DNA of 64,000 nt, from positions 1 through 64,000 of the forward strand of contig JANORB010000083.1 in the NCBI GenBank assembly GCA_031415135.1, given 5' to 3'. The notes under the pieces were generated by a model. That model had not been told where the DNA came from and did no database searches. It saw only the letters and a program-made list of their open reading frames with translations. A program made the position numbers and the translations under genes. Of the stretch, positions 17,802-26,783 are shown in pieces (the first letter of the stretch is position 1; each line of letters starts with the position of its first letter). The stretch is from LGRD01 sp031415135 (GTDB lineage Bacteria > Pseudomonadota > Gammaproteobacteria > Burkholderiales > Burkholderiaceae_C).

Positions 17802-18680
17802 ATGAACCCGCGCTACAGCGTCGAACACCTGACGCGCTATGCCTACACCGCGCCGGTGTCGCAGTCGTGGCAGCTCGCGCGCCTGACGCCGCGCGGGTCG
17901 GGCTGGCAGACGCTGCTGTCGCACGCCTTGCACATCGAACCCAAGCCGGACGCGCGCCACGACACGCTCGACAGCTTCGGCAACCATGTCACCCATTTCA
18001 GCCTGCACGGCGCGCACCGGTTGCTGAGTGTGCGCATGCAGTGCCTGGTCGAGGTGGCAACCCGCCCCGTCGCCGCGGCCGGGCTGGGCGCCACCGTGCA
18101 GTCGGTGCGCGACGCCATGCGCGCCGACCCGACTCTGGACGACCTGAACCCCGCGCGCCTGTCCGAACCCACGCCGCTGGTCCCGTTCACCGACGCCGCG
18201 CGACGTTATGCGAGCGCCGCGCTGGCGCCGGGCGGCAATTGGTTCGACGCGGTTTGCGCCCTGATGAAGGCGATCCACGCGGACTTCGAGTTCGACGCCC
18301 AGGCCACCACGGTCAGCACATCGGTCGATGAAGTGCTGGAACATCGGCGCGGTGTGTGCCAGGACTTCGCCCACGTCATGCTGGCCTGCCTGCGCGGCCA
18401 CGGCCTGCCGGCGCGCTACGTCTCGGGCTACCTGCTGACCGATCCGCCGGCCGGCCAGCCGCGCATGCTCGGGGTCGATGCGTCGCACGCCTGGGTGGCC
18501 GCGTATTCACCGGCGCACGGCTGGGTCGAGTTCGACCCGACCAACGATCAGCTCGCCGATGAGCGCTACATCACGCTGGCCTGGGGTGCCGACTTTGCCG
18601 ACGTGGTGCCGCTGCGCGGTGTCATCCTGGGCGGCGGTGAGCAGAAGCTGGATGTCGAGGTGAGCGTCGTGCCGGCCTGA
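17802..18680 (+). CDS. Transglutaminase-like cysteine peptidase family protein
   Basis: This encodes 292 residues. It has the bacterial transglutaminase N-terminal domain (RYSVEHLTRYAYTAPVSQSWQLARLTPR) followed by the papain-like core. The triad is visible: Cys186 in RGVCQDFAHVML, His229 in ASHAWVAAY and Asp245 in EFDPTND. It is the short form without DUF2126 and closes the five-gene cluster as partner of the ATP-grasp–alpha-E fusion. Likely activities are peptide hydrolysis or transpeptidation on the unknown product of the cluster. No signal peptide is seen, so it is probably cytoplasmic. Nothing on the same strand follows; the next gene is convergent. Confidence 0.88.
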   Translation: MNPRYSVEHLTRYAYTAPVSQSWQLARLTPRGSGWQTLLSHALHIEPKPDARHDTLDSFGNHVTHFSLHGAHRLLSVRMQCLVEVATRPVAAAGLGATVQSVRDAMRADPTLDDLNPARLSEPTPLVPFTDAARRYASAALAPGGNWFDAVCALMKAIHADFEFDAQATTVSTSVDEVLEHRRGVCQDFAHVMLACLRGHGLPARYVSGYLLTDPPAGQPRMLGVDASHAWVAAYSPAHGWVEFDPTNDQLADERYITLAWGADFADVVPLRGVILGGGEQKLDVEVSVVPA

Positions 18681-18725
18681 AGGATTCGCTCCCTCTGCCC
18701 CTGGGGGTTGCGGTGAGGGCGTTGT

Positions 18726-19238
18726 TCAGTGCAATGGCGCGGGCAGCGCGAGCTGCACGCCGTAGCGGGTGCCGGGCCGCAGCCCGGCCGCATCGAAAAC
18801 CTGCCAGCTGCCGTCCTCGGACACGATCCACACCTCCACCGCACCGGCCTCCAGAAACAGGCGCGTCTTGAACGCCATCTCGGCGTCGGTGTTTGATGGT
18901 GAGCGCACTTCGACGCAAATCTCGGGTGCCGCAGGATACGGCGTCACATCGCCATGGCGGGCAATGAATTCGGCCGATGCCCAGGCCACATCCGGCACCC
19001 GAACGCCTTCGGCGGTGGCGATGGAGCACTCCACCATCGCCGTCCCAGCCGGCAAGTGATCGGCAAGCGCGCGCCCAATGGCCATCTGGTTGATCCCGTG
19101 GCGATTGCTGGCAGGGCTCATCTCGATCACTCCATACGCATTGAGTTCGATCTTGCCCGGCAGGTCGCGCAACAGCGGGTCGTTGCACAGCTCGGCCCAG
19201 CGCAGCGCGAGCGCTTCTTGAGGGGTGATTTGTCCCAT
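18726..19238 (-). CDS. Uma2 family PD-(D/E)XK nuclease-fold protein
   Basis: This encodes 170 residues. The Uma2/DUF820 pattern is visible: an N-terminal helix after MGQITPQEALALRWAELC, then GVRVPDVAWASAEF with the active-site Asp, and EICVEVRSPSN with the E-x-V core of a PD-(D/E)XK fold. Next come FKTRLFLEAGAVEVWIVS and a C-terminal strand with WQVFDAAG. The family is a putative restriction-endonuclease-like fold that is widespread and multicopy in some phyla, with no proven function. It stands alone here, convergent with the transglutaminase gene and ahead of mltB on the same strand. Confidence 0.85.
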   Translation of the reverse strand: MGQITPQEALALRWAELCNDPLLRDLPGKIELNAYGVIEMSPASNRHGINQMAIGRALADHLPAGTAMVECSIATAEGVRVPDVAWASAEFIARHGDVTPYPAAPEICVEVRSPSNTDAEMAFKTRLFLEAGAVEVWIVSEDGSWQVFDAAGLRPGTRYGVQLALPAPLH

Positions 19239-19333
19239 GGTGGTACCTCGAAAAGACGACAGGTTTCAGTATAGGCGGGTGTGCTGCCGGACCATGGCGC
19301 ACGGCAGCGCAACGGCACTTGCCGACCTTGGGC

Positions 19334-20425
19334 TCAGCGCGCAGCGCGGCCTCGCTCGCGCGCAACTGCCTCGCCCAGCTCGATCACCGCCAGCGCGTAA
19401 TAGCTCGACCAGTTGTAGCGCGTGATCGCGTAGAAGTTGGGTGTGCCGGCCACGTAGCTCGGAGCAGCGACGCCGTTCTGCAATTCCACCAGCGCCAGCA
19501 GGCCCTCGAAGGAGTGGGCCGCCGGGCTCAGCGTGGCGCCCCGCTGCGCAAATTCCTGGGGACTGAAGCTTGGCACGATGTCGGGCACCAGCATGGCGGC
19601 GCGCTCACTGGTCTCGGGCGGCGGCGTCACGTCGAAGCGTGTGGCCATGCCGCGTTGCCAGCCGAACGCCGCCAGGTAGTTGGCCACGCTGCCGATCACA
19701 TCGGCGGGGCTGTCCCTCAGGTCGATGGCGCCATCGCCGTCCAGGTCGACCGCGTACTTGTTGACGCTGGACGGCAGGAACTGCGGCATGCCAATCGCGC
19801 CGGCGTAACTGCCCTTCAGCGCCAGCGGTTCCAGGCCGCCTTGGTGGCACATCAGCAGGAAACTTTCGAGTTCGTCGCGGAAGAACGGTGCGCGGTTCTT
19901 GCGGCCAGTGGGGAAGTCGAAGGCCAGTGTGGCCAGCGCGTCGATGACGCGGAAGTTGCCGGTCTGCTGGCCGAAGATCGACTCCACGCCGATGATTGCC
20001 ACGACGATCTGCGGCGGCACACCGTAGCGCTCCTCGGCCAGCTCCAGCCACTTTTCGTTCGCGCGCCAGAACGCCAGCCCCGCGCGCAGGCGGACCGGCT
20101 CGACAAAGCGGCTTCGGTAGGCCGCCCAATTCTTCGCCGTGCCGTTGGCCGCGGGCATGATGAGGCGCGCCACCGTGGGGGTGTAGCGCGCGCGTTCCAA
20201 CGCGGCGCGCACCCACGCAGCATCGAGCCCCTGGCGCTGCGCCACCTCGTCGGCGAACCGGGCCACGTCGTCACGCTGGCCGTAGCGCAGCGGGTCGGCG
20301 CCATCGCCGTTTTGCGCGTCGGCGGCCAGGCTCGGCCGGCCCGGTGGTGCCGCGCTGGATGCGCCGGCCGGCACGAGCAGCAGACTGGCCAGCGCCAGCG
20401 GCGTGAAGGATGAGCGATGAATCAT
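19334..20425 (-). CDS. mltB: Lytic murein transglycosylase B
   Basis: This encodes 363 residues. The N-terminus has a signal peptide (MIHRSSFTPLALASLLLVPAGASSA) with no lipobox Cys, so the product is probably periplasmic. The SLT-like domain has the MltB catalytic Glu in GVESIFGQQTGNFRVIDALATLAFDFP. It also has FFRDELESFLLM, KGSYAGAIGMPQFLPSS and DLDGDGAIDL, an EF-hand-like metal site known in this family. It cleaves peptidoglycan glycan strands with 1,6-anhydro product formation. Length is normal for the family. It lies downstream of hppA on the same strand with an ~90-base gap holding the hppA terminator, so it is probably transcribed separately. Confidence 0.93.
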   Translation of the reverse strand: MIHRSSFTPLALASLLLVPAGASSAAPPGRPSLAADAQNGDGADPLRYGQRDDVARFADEVAQRQGLDAAWVRAALERARYTPTVARLIMPAANGTAKNWAAYRSRFVEPVRLRAGLAFWRANEKWLELAEERYGVPPQIVVAIIGVESIFGQQTGNFRVIDALATLAFDFPTGRKNRAPFFRDELESFLLMCHQGGLEPLALKGSYAGAIGMPQFLPSSVNKYAVDLDGDGAIDLRDSPADVIGSVANYLAAFGWQRGMATRFDVTPPPETSERAAMLVPDIVPSFSPQEFAQRGATLSPAAHSFEGLLALVELQNGVAAPSYVAGTPNFYAITRYNWSSYYALAVIELGEAVARERGRAAR

Positions 20426-20460
20426 CGTGATCGGATTTTCCGCCGGTTGGGCGAAGAATG

Positions 20461-20491
20461 AAAAAGGCCCGAAGCGGCGACGCCTCGGGCC
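20461..20491 (-). terminator. Rho-independent terminator of hppA
   Basis: Read on the minus strand, GGCCCGA pairs with TCGGGCC around an inner GCG/CGC stem and is followed by TTTTTC. It begins ~24 bases after the hppA stop. Confidence 0.75.
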
Positions 20492-20514
20492 TGTGCGGCC
20501 AGGTGGCCGGTGGC

Positions 20515-23058
20515 TTATTCGAGCTTCACTTCCACGCGGCGCGCATCGGCGGCGCTGCCGGCGTTGAGCTGCTCGGGCTTCTTCAGCTCGATCTTGTCTT
20601 CGGAGACGCCTGCGGCCTTCAGCGCATCGCGCGCCGCGAAGGCGCGCTGCCTGGCCAGTTCGGCGTTCTTGGCCGGGTCGCCCGAAGCATCGTGAAAGCC
20701 GCTGATGACGGCCTTTTTGCCGCCGGCCACCCCCTTGATCACATCGGCCAGCGCAGCGGCCGCACCCGCGGCCAGGTCGGCCTTGCCGCTGGCGAAGTAG
20801 AACTTCACCACGCCGCCTTCGACCTTGATCGAGGCGCTGTCGGCGCCTTCAGCCGCCGCGCTGGCAGCCACCGGTGCCGCCACCGACGCGGCGGCAACGA
20901 CGGCCGGTGCCGGTGCCGCGACCACCACCGCAGGTACCGCCGCAGACGCGCTGGCCACCGCCGGCGGCGCTGCCGCATGCTTGACCGCTGCTCCACTGCC
21001 CGCCGGCAACGGCAGCAAGGGCACGATCAGCAGCGCGACGATGTTGATGATCTTGATCAACGGGTTCACGGCCGGGCCGGCGGTGTCCTTGTACGGGTCG
21101 CCGACGGTGTCACCGGTCACCGCGGCCTTGTGCGCTTCGCTGCCCTTGCCACCGTGGTGGCCGTCTTCGATGTATTTCTTGGCGTTGTCCCAGGCGCCAC
21201 CGCCGGTGCACATGGAGATGGCGACGAACAGCCCGGTGACGATGGTGCCCATCAACAAGCCGCCCAGCGCGGCGGGCCCGAGCAGCAGGCCGACGACGAT
21301 CGGCACGACCACCGGCAGCAGGCTGGGCACGATCATTTCCTTGATCGCCGCGGTGGTCAGCATGTCGACTGCCGCGCTGTAATCGGGCTTGCGCTTGCCG
21401 GCCATGATGGCGCCGTCCTGGAACTGGCGCCGCACTTCCACCACCACCGAACCGGCGGCACGGCCCACGGCCTCCATCGCCATCGCGCCGAACAGGTAGG
21501 GAATCAGGCCGCCGATGATCAGGCCGACGATGACCTTGGGGTCGCTCAGGTCGAAGGCGATGTTCATGCCGCGGCCTTCGAGCGAATGCGTGTAGTCGGC
21601 GAACAGCACCAGTGCCGCCAGCCCGGCCGAGCCGATGGCGTAGCCCTTGGTCACCGCCTTGGTGGTATTGCCCACCGCGTCGAGCGGGTCGGTCACGTCG
21701 CGCACGCTCTTGGGCAGCTCGGCCATCTCGGCGATGCCGCCGGCGTTGTCGGTGATCGGGCCGTAGGCGTCGAGCGCCACGACGATGCCGGCCATGCTCA
21801 ACATCGATGTGGCGGCCACCGCAATGCCGTACAGGCCGGCGAGTTGGTAGGCCCCCAGGATGGCGGCGCAGACGAACAGCACCGGCCAGGCGGTCGAGCG
21901 CATCGACACGCCCAGGCCGGCGATGATGTTGGTGCCGTGGCCGGTGGTCGAGGCCTGCGCGATGTGCTTGACCGGCGCGTACTGCGTGCCGGTGTAGTAC
22001 TCGGTGATCCACACCATCGCGGCGGTCAGCACCAGGCCGACGATGCAGGCGCCGAACAGGCGCATCTGCGTGCCGGCGCCGAGCGCGTCGTCGGGCATGA
22101 TGGCCCGGGTGATGAAGAAGAAGCCGACCAGCGAGATCACACCGGCCACCGTCAGGCCCTTGTACAGCGCCGGCATCACGTTCTTCATGCCGGGGCTGGC
22201 CTTGACCGCGCCGCAGCCGATGATGGAGGCGATGATCGAGAAGCCGCCCAGCACCAGCGGGTAGATCACCGCGGCCATCGGCGCCGCGCTCACGACGATC
22301 GCGCCCAGCGCCATCGTGGCGATCAGGGTCACGGCGTAGGTTTCGAACAGGTCGGCGGCCATGCCGGCGCAGTCGCCGACGTTGTCGCCCACGTTGTCGG
22401 CAATCACCGCCGGGTTGCGCGGGTCGTCCTCGGGAATGCCGGCCTCGACCTTGCCCACCAGGTCGGCGCCCACGTCGGCGCCCTTGGTGAAGATGCCGCC
22501 GCCCAGCCGCGCGAAGATCGAGATCAGCGACGCGCCGAAGGCAAAGCCCAGCAGCGGTTTGAGCAGCGACGCCAGGCTCTTGTCCGGTGTGGCATTGCCG
22601 TTGCCGGTGAGGAACAGGAAGAAGATCGTCACGCCCAGCAGCCCCAGCCCGACCACCAGCATGCCGGTGATGGCGCCCCCCTTGAAGGCCACGTCCAGCG
22701 CCGGTGCAATGCCCTTGGTGGCGGCTTGCGCGGTGCGCACGTTGGCCTTGACCGACACGTTCATGCCGATGAAGCCGCAGGCGCCCGACAACACCGCGCC
22801 GAGCACGAAGCCGACCGCGCTGGTGCTGTCCAGAAAGATGCCGATCAGGATGGCCAGCACCACGCCGACCAAGGCAATCGTCTTGTACTGGCGCGCCAGG
22901 TAGGCCGCCGCACCTTGCTGGATGGCGCCGGCGATCTCTTGCATGCGCGGGTTGCCCGCGTCCTGGCGCAGGATCCAGCTTCGTTGCACGAAGCCGTAGA
23001 CGACGGCGGCCAAACCGCAGGCCAGCGCGAAATAAAGCGCCATGGATGTCGAGATCAA
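20515..23058 (-). CDS. hppA: K+-independent membrane proton-translocating pyrophosphatase with C-terminal OmpA-like domain
   Basis: This encodes 847 residues. It couples PPi hydrolysis to H+ pumping across the inner membrane. Family signatures are present: many membrane helices, IADNVGDNVGDCAGMAADLFETY, and GDTVGDPYKDTAGPAVNPLIK near the usual C-terminus. Lys467 and Thr470 in GNTTKAVTKGYAIGSA match the K+-independent subclass, where K+-dependent enzymes have Ala and Gly/Ala. The usual protein ends near residue 680. Here an Ala/Pro/Val-rich linker (~684-747) leads to an OmpA-like domain (748-847). Its SGFHDASGDPAKNAELARQRAFAARDAL retains the Asp and Arg used for peptidoglycan binding. Start: TTG at 23058 with AAGGAG seven bases upstream; ATG 23043 lies farther from any ribosome site. 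Confidence 0.94.
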   Translation of the reverse strand: MISTSMALYFALACGLAAVVYGFVQRSWILRQDAGNPRMQEIAGAIQQGAAAYLARQYKTIALVGVVLAILIGIFLDSTSAVGFVLGAVLSGACGFIGMNVSVKANVRTAQAATKGIAPALDVAFKGGAITGMLVVGLGLLGVTIFFLFLTGNGNATPDKSLASLLKPLLGFAFGASLISIFARLGGGIFTKGADVGADLVGKVEAGIPEDDPRNPAVIADNVGDNVGDCAGMAADLFETYAVTLIATMALGAIVVSAAPMAAVIYPLVLGGFSIIASIIGCGAVKASPGMKNVMPALYKGLTVAGVISLVGFFFITRAIMPDDALGAGTQMRLFGACIVGLVLTAAMVWITEYYTGTQYAPVKHIAQASTTGHGTNIIAGLGVSMRSTAWPVLFVCAAILGAYQLAGLYGIAVAATSMLSMAGIVVALDAYGPITDNAGGIAEMAELPKSVRDVTDPLDAVGNTTKAVTKGYAIGSAGLAALVLFADYTHSLEGRGMNIAFDLSDPKVIVGLIIGGLIPYLFGAMAMEAVGRAAGSVVVEVRRQFQDGAIMAGKRKPDYSAAVDMLTTAAIKEMIVPSLLPVVVPIVVGLLLGPAALGGLLMGTIVTGLFVAISMCTGGGAWDNAKKYIEDGHHGGKGSEAHKAAVTGDTVGDPYKDTAGPAVNPLIKIINIVALLIVPLLPLPAGSGAAVKHAAAPPAVASASAAVPAVVVAAPAPAVVAAASVAAPVAASAAAEGADSASIKVEGGVVKFYFASGKADLAAGAAAALADVIKGVAGGKKAVISGFHDASGDPAKNAELARQRAFAARDALKAAGVSEDKIELKKPEQLNAGSAADARRVEVKLE

Positions 23059-23316
23059 GAGAGTCTCCTTGTTTTGGGGATCGGGTGGACAGGGGTTTGA
23101 TGTGCCGTCGTGCGCTTGACCCGAAACGCGCCACTTCTTTTTTTTGCTGCGTTGGCGTTGCGGCCGTGGCAGCCTCCGATGCTAAGGGATGCCTGCGGTC
23201 AAGGCAATCCGACCGGTCCGGCGCGTTCTGGCGCGGCCACAGCTGCTCACCCCGGCAGCCCGGCACCCGCCTGGCCCGTAGAATTCGGGTTATCCCCGTG
23301 AGATCGAGACAACACC

Positions 23317-23856
23317 ATGAGCCTGGACAAAGTCAACGCTGGCCCCAAGGCGCCAGACCAGTTCAACGTGATCATCGAGATCCCGATGAACGCCGACCCG
23401 ATCAAGTACGAGGTCGACAAGGCAAGCGGCGCGATCTTCGTCGACCGCTTCATGAGCACGGCGATGCACTACCCGTGCAATTACGGCTACATCCCGAAAA
23501 CGCTGTCGGACGACGGTGATCCGGTCGACGTGCTGGTGATCACGCCGTTTCCGCTGCTGCCCGGCGTGGTGGTGACCTGCCGGCCCATCGGCGTGCTGAT
23601 GATGGAAGACGAGGCCGGCGGCGACGCCAAGCTGCTGGCGGTGCCGATCGACAAGATCCTGTCGATCTACACCCATTGGCAAAAGCCCGAAGACATGAAC
23701 CCGCTGCGACTCAAGACCATCCAGCATTTTTTCGAACACTACAAAGACCTGGAGCCCGGCAAGTGGGTCAAGATCATCGGTTGGGAAGGCCTGGAAGCGG
23801 CCAAGGGCGAAATCACCTCGGGCATTGCGGCCTACGACAAGGCGCACCCGAAATAG
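23317..23856 (+). CDS. ppa: Inorganic pyrophosphatase, soluble family I
   Basis: This encodes 179 residues, the normal length for a bacterial family I enzyme. It hydrolyses cytosolic PPi to phosphate. The signature DDGDPVDVLV carries the metal-binding Asp residues, and EVDKASGAIFVDRFMSTAMHYPCNYGYIP forms the substrate pocket. The C-terminal WEGLEAAKGEI is also typical. It is divergent from hppA, so soluble and membrane pyrophosphatases share a 258-base regulatory region. The gene is followed by a clear terminator and is monocistronic. Confidence 0.96.
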   Translation: MSLDKVNAGPKAPDQFNVIIEIPMNADPIKYEVDKASGAIFVDRFMSTAMHYPCNYGYIPKTLSDDGDPVDVLVITPFPLLPGVVVTCRPIGVLMMEDEAGGDAKLLAVPIDKILSIYTHWQKPEDMNPLRLKTIQHFFEHYKDLEPGKWVKIIGWEGLEAAKGEITSGIAAYDKAHPK

Positions 23857-23883
23857 CCGATCGGGCAGGCCGGGCAAGCAAAA

Positions 23884-23911
23884 GGGGGAGCGTTTGCTCC
23901 CCCATTTTCTT
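23884..23911 (+). terminator. Rho-independent terminator of ppa
   Basis: A perfect 8-bp stem, GGGGGAGC/GCTCCCCC, with a GTTT loop is followed by ATTTTCTT, 27 bases after the ppa stop. Confidence 0.85.
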
Positions 23912-23973
23912 GGGCGCCATCGGCCTGCGGCAGGCCCCCTAAACTGCGCCTTCCTCATCTATCGCCGCCGACC

Positions 23974-26688
23974 ATGCGCAATGCAGTTTTCGCCGTTCTT
24001 CTTCTGGTCTGGTTGGGCACTGGCCTGGCCCAAACCAAGGGCGGCGTGCCCGGTGTGGTCAAGCTGGCCTCGGTCGAAGGCATTGACGAGTACCGCCTGG
24101 GCAACGGCCTTCAGGTGCTGTTGATCCCCGACCACTCCAAGCCCACCACGACGGTCAACGTCACATACCGGGTCGGTTCGCGGCATGAGAACTATGGTGA
24201 AACCGGCATGGCCCATTTGCTGGAGCACATGCTGTTCAAGGGCTCGCCCAAGCACCCCAAGGTCTGGGCCGAATTCGAGAAGCGCGGCCTGGCGGCCAAC
24301 GGCAGCACCTGGCTCGACCGCACCAACTACACCGCGAGCTTTTCGGCCAGCGATGACAACCTGCGCTGGTACCTGGGCTGGCAGGCCGATGCAATGGTCA
24401 ACAGCACGATTGCGCGCAAGGACCTGGACACCGAAATGACGGTGGTGCGCAATGAAATGGAACGCGGCGAAAACAGCCCGGACCGCATTCTCCTGGAGAA
24501 GACGCTGGCCACGATGTACCAGTGGCACAACTACGGCAAGGACACGATCGGCGCGCGCAGCGACGTCGAGAACGTCGACATTCCGCGCCTGCGGGCGTTC
24601 TACCGCGAGTACTACCAGCCCGACAACGCCACGCTGATCGTCTCCGGCAAGTTCCCGGAAGAGCGGATCCTGGCCTGGGTGGCCGATGCATTCGGCAAGA
24701 TCAAGCGCCCGACGCGAAAACTGCGCACCTTCTACACCCTCGACCCGGTGCAGGACGGTGAACGCAGCGTGAGCTTGCGCCGCGCCGGCGGGGTGCCGCT
24801 GCTGTACGCCGGCTACCACGTGCCACCGGGGCCGCACCCGGACTACGCGGCGGTGGAGGTGCTCGGCCTGGTGATGGGCGACACGCCGTCGGGCCGCTTG
24901 CACAAGCGCTTGACCGAGAAGCAGCTGGCGGCGAACACCTTCGCCTATTCGCAAGGGCTGGCCGAGCCCGGCTTTGCCGTGTTCGGCGCGCAACTCGGGC
25001 CGGCGCAAGACAGCGAGCCGGCCCGCATCGAGATGCTGGCCACGCTCGAATCGGTGGCGCGCGAGCCGATCACCGACGATGAATTGAAGCGTGCCAAGTC
25101 GAAGTGGCTCAAGGGCTGGGAGCAGGCCTTCAGCAACCCCGAGGCCGTGGGCATTTCGTTGTCCGAATCGATTGCGATGGGGGACTGGCGCCTGTTCTTC
25201 CTGCTGCGCGACCGCGTTCGCGACATCCTGCTGGCCGACGTTCAACGGGTGGCCGAACAGTACCTGCTGGCCAGCAACCGCACGCTGGCCAGCTACCTGC
25301 CGACCGAGAAGCCGCCACGCGCACCGGCGCCGGCCAGGGTCGATGTGCGGCAGGCGCTGAAGGGCTTCAAGCCGCAGGCCGCAGCCGGCAAGGTCGAAAT
25401 CTTCGAGGCCACGCCCGCCAACATCGATGCGCGCACGCGCCGCTTCGACGTCGGCGGCGTGAAACTGGCGCTGCTGCCCAAGGGCACCCGCGGCGCCGCG
25501 GTGCATGCGGCATTGACGCTGCATTTTGGCGACGAGACCAGCCTGTTCGGCCAGGGCGAGGTGGCCGAAGCCGTGGCCGCCTTGCTCGACAAGGGCACGG
25601 CGTCGATGTCGCGCCAGCAGGTGCAGGACCGGCTGGATCAGCTCAAGACCGAGCTGAGCGTCAGCGGCGGGACCGGCAGCGTGACGCTGTCGCTGTCATC
25701 GCGCAAGGAACACCTGGCCTCAGCGATCGCCCTGGTGGGCGACCTGTTGCGCCGGCCGGCGTTTGCGCCCGAGGCACTGGATGAACTCAAGCGCCAGACG
25801 CTCAGCAGCATCGAGCAGCAGCGCAAGGAGCCCGAAGTGGTGGCGGAGAACGCCCTGTCGCGGCTGGCTGATCCGTACCCGCGCGGCGACCCGCGGCATG
25901 CGCGCAGCTTCGATGAAATGATCGAAGACACCAACGCGTTGAGCGTGGACAAGGTGCGTGCATTCCACAGCCGGTTTTACGGCGCCGCCAGGGCCGAGTT
26001 CGGCGCGGTCGGCGACATGGATGCGGAAGAGGTGCGCGGCGCCATCCAGGCCGCGCTGGGCGACTGGGTTGGCGGTGCGCCGTTCAAGCGCGTGCCGCAC
26101 CCGCTGGTGGCCGTCAAGCCGCAGCGGCTGTTGCTGGCCACGCCGGACAAACAAAATGCCACGATGCTCGTTCGACTGAGCCTGCCGCTGTCGGACTCCG
26201 ACCCCGACTACCCGGCGCTGATGCTGGCCAACCACTTGCTCGGCAGCGGCGGCAACTCGCGCCTGTGGAAACGCATCCGCGAAACCGAGGGGCTGTCCTA
26301 CGACGTGCGCAGCGGTGTTGCGTGGAGCCAGTTCGAACCCAACTCGGACTGGCAGGCCAGCGCCATCTTCGCGCCGCAGAACCGGGCCAAGGTGGAGGAC
26401 GCCTTCCGCGAAGAACTGGCCCGGGCGCTGAAAGACGGTTTCAGCGCCAATGAGCTCGAGGAAGGGCGGCGCGGCCTGCTCAATTTCCGCCGCCTCTCAA
26501 GGGCGCAGGACAGCACCGTGGCCCATGCGTTGACCAACAACCTGTACCTCGGTCGCAGCTTTGCCATTTCCGCCCGGGTGGATGCGGCGCTGGCGCAACT
26601 CAGCGTGGCGCAGGTCAACGCGGCGCTGCGCAAGTACATCCGGCCGGAAGCCCTGGTGACCGCCCTCGCGGGCGACTTCAAGCCCTGA
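23974..26688 (+). CDS. M16 family zinc metallopeptidase (pitrilysin/PqqL-like), periplasmic
   Basis: This encodes 904 residues with a signal peptide, MRNAVFAVLLLVWLGTGLAQ. The inverted zinc motif HxxEH is HLLEH at residues 81-85. The downstream Glu ligand is in the MTVVRNEMERGENSP block. The protein has two M16 halves of ~430 residues. The second half (from about residue 480) has no HxxEH, as is normal for the inactive half. A PLYAGYHVPPG-like segment and the C-terminal RLWKRIRETEGLSYDVRSG block also fit the family. It is presumably a periplasmic clamshell protease for small peptides. The substrate is unknown; no pyrroloquinoline quinone genes are nearby. Confidence 0.88.
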   Translation: MRNAVFAVLLLVWLGTGLAQTKGGVPGVVKLASVEGIDEYRLGNGLQVLLIPDHSKPTTTVNVTYRVGSRHENYGETGMAHLLEHMLFKGSPKHPKVWAEFEKRGLAANGSTWLDRTNYTASFSASDDNLRWYLGWQADAMVNSTIARKDLDTEMTVVRNEMERGENSPDRILLEKTLATMYQWHNYGKDTIGARSDVENVDIPRLRAFYREYYQPDNATLIVSGKFPEERILAWVADAFGKIKRPTRKLRTFYTLDPVQDGERSVSLRRAGGVPLLYAGYHVPPGPHPDYAAVEVLGLVMGDTPSGRLHKRLTEKQLAANTFAYSQGLAEPGFAVFGAQLGPAQDSEPARIEMLATLESVAREPITDDELKRAKSKWLKGWEQAFSNPEAVGISLSESIAMGDWRLFFLLRDRVRDILLADVQRVAEQYLLASNRTLASYLPTEKPPRAPAPARVDVRQALKGFKPQAAAGKVEIFEATPANIDARTRRFDVGGVKLALLPKGTRGAAVHAALTLHFGDETSLFGQGEVAEAVAALLDKGTASMSRQQVQDRLDQLKTELSVSGGTGSVTLSLSSRKEHLASAIALVGDLLRRPAFAPEALDELKRQTLSSIEQQRKEPEVVAENALSRLADPYPRGDPRHARSFDEMIEDTNALSVDKVRAFHSRFYGAARAEFGAVGDMDAEEVRGAIQAALGDWVGGAPFKRVPHPLVAVKPQRLLLATPDKQNATMLVRLSLPLSDSDPDYPALMLANHLLGSGGNSRLWKRIRETEGLSYDVRSGVAWSQFEPNSDWQASAIFAPQNRAKVEDAFREELARALKDGFSANELEEGRRGLLNFRRLSRAQDSTVAHALTNNLYLGRSFAISARVDAALAQLSVAQVNAALRKYIRPEALVTALAGDFKP

Positions 26689-26783
26689 ACTTCAAGCCTG
26701 GAGCGCAGCCTGCGGCATGGGCGCACTGACCTGCTGCCCGACGCTACCGATGCGCCGGGCGCAGCAGGCGCTGAACCGGTCGG

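Noticed and set aside
20458..23100. 880-residue open frame on the plus strand opposite hppA
   Set aside because: Its His/Gln/Arg/Gly-rich translation has no recognisable domain; it is an antisense shadow of a G+C-rich gene with clear homology.
26731..26767. Hairpin between the convergent M16 and FemAB-like genes
   Set aside because: CTGCTG/CAGCAG with CCCG/CGGG has a bulge and no T-tract on either side, so it is not called a terminator.
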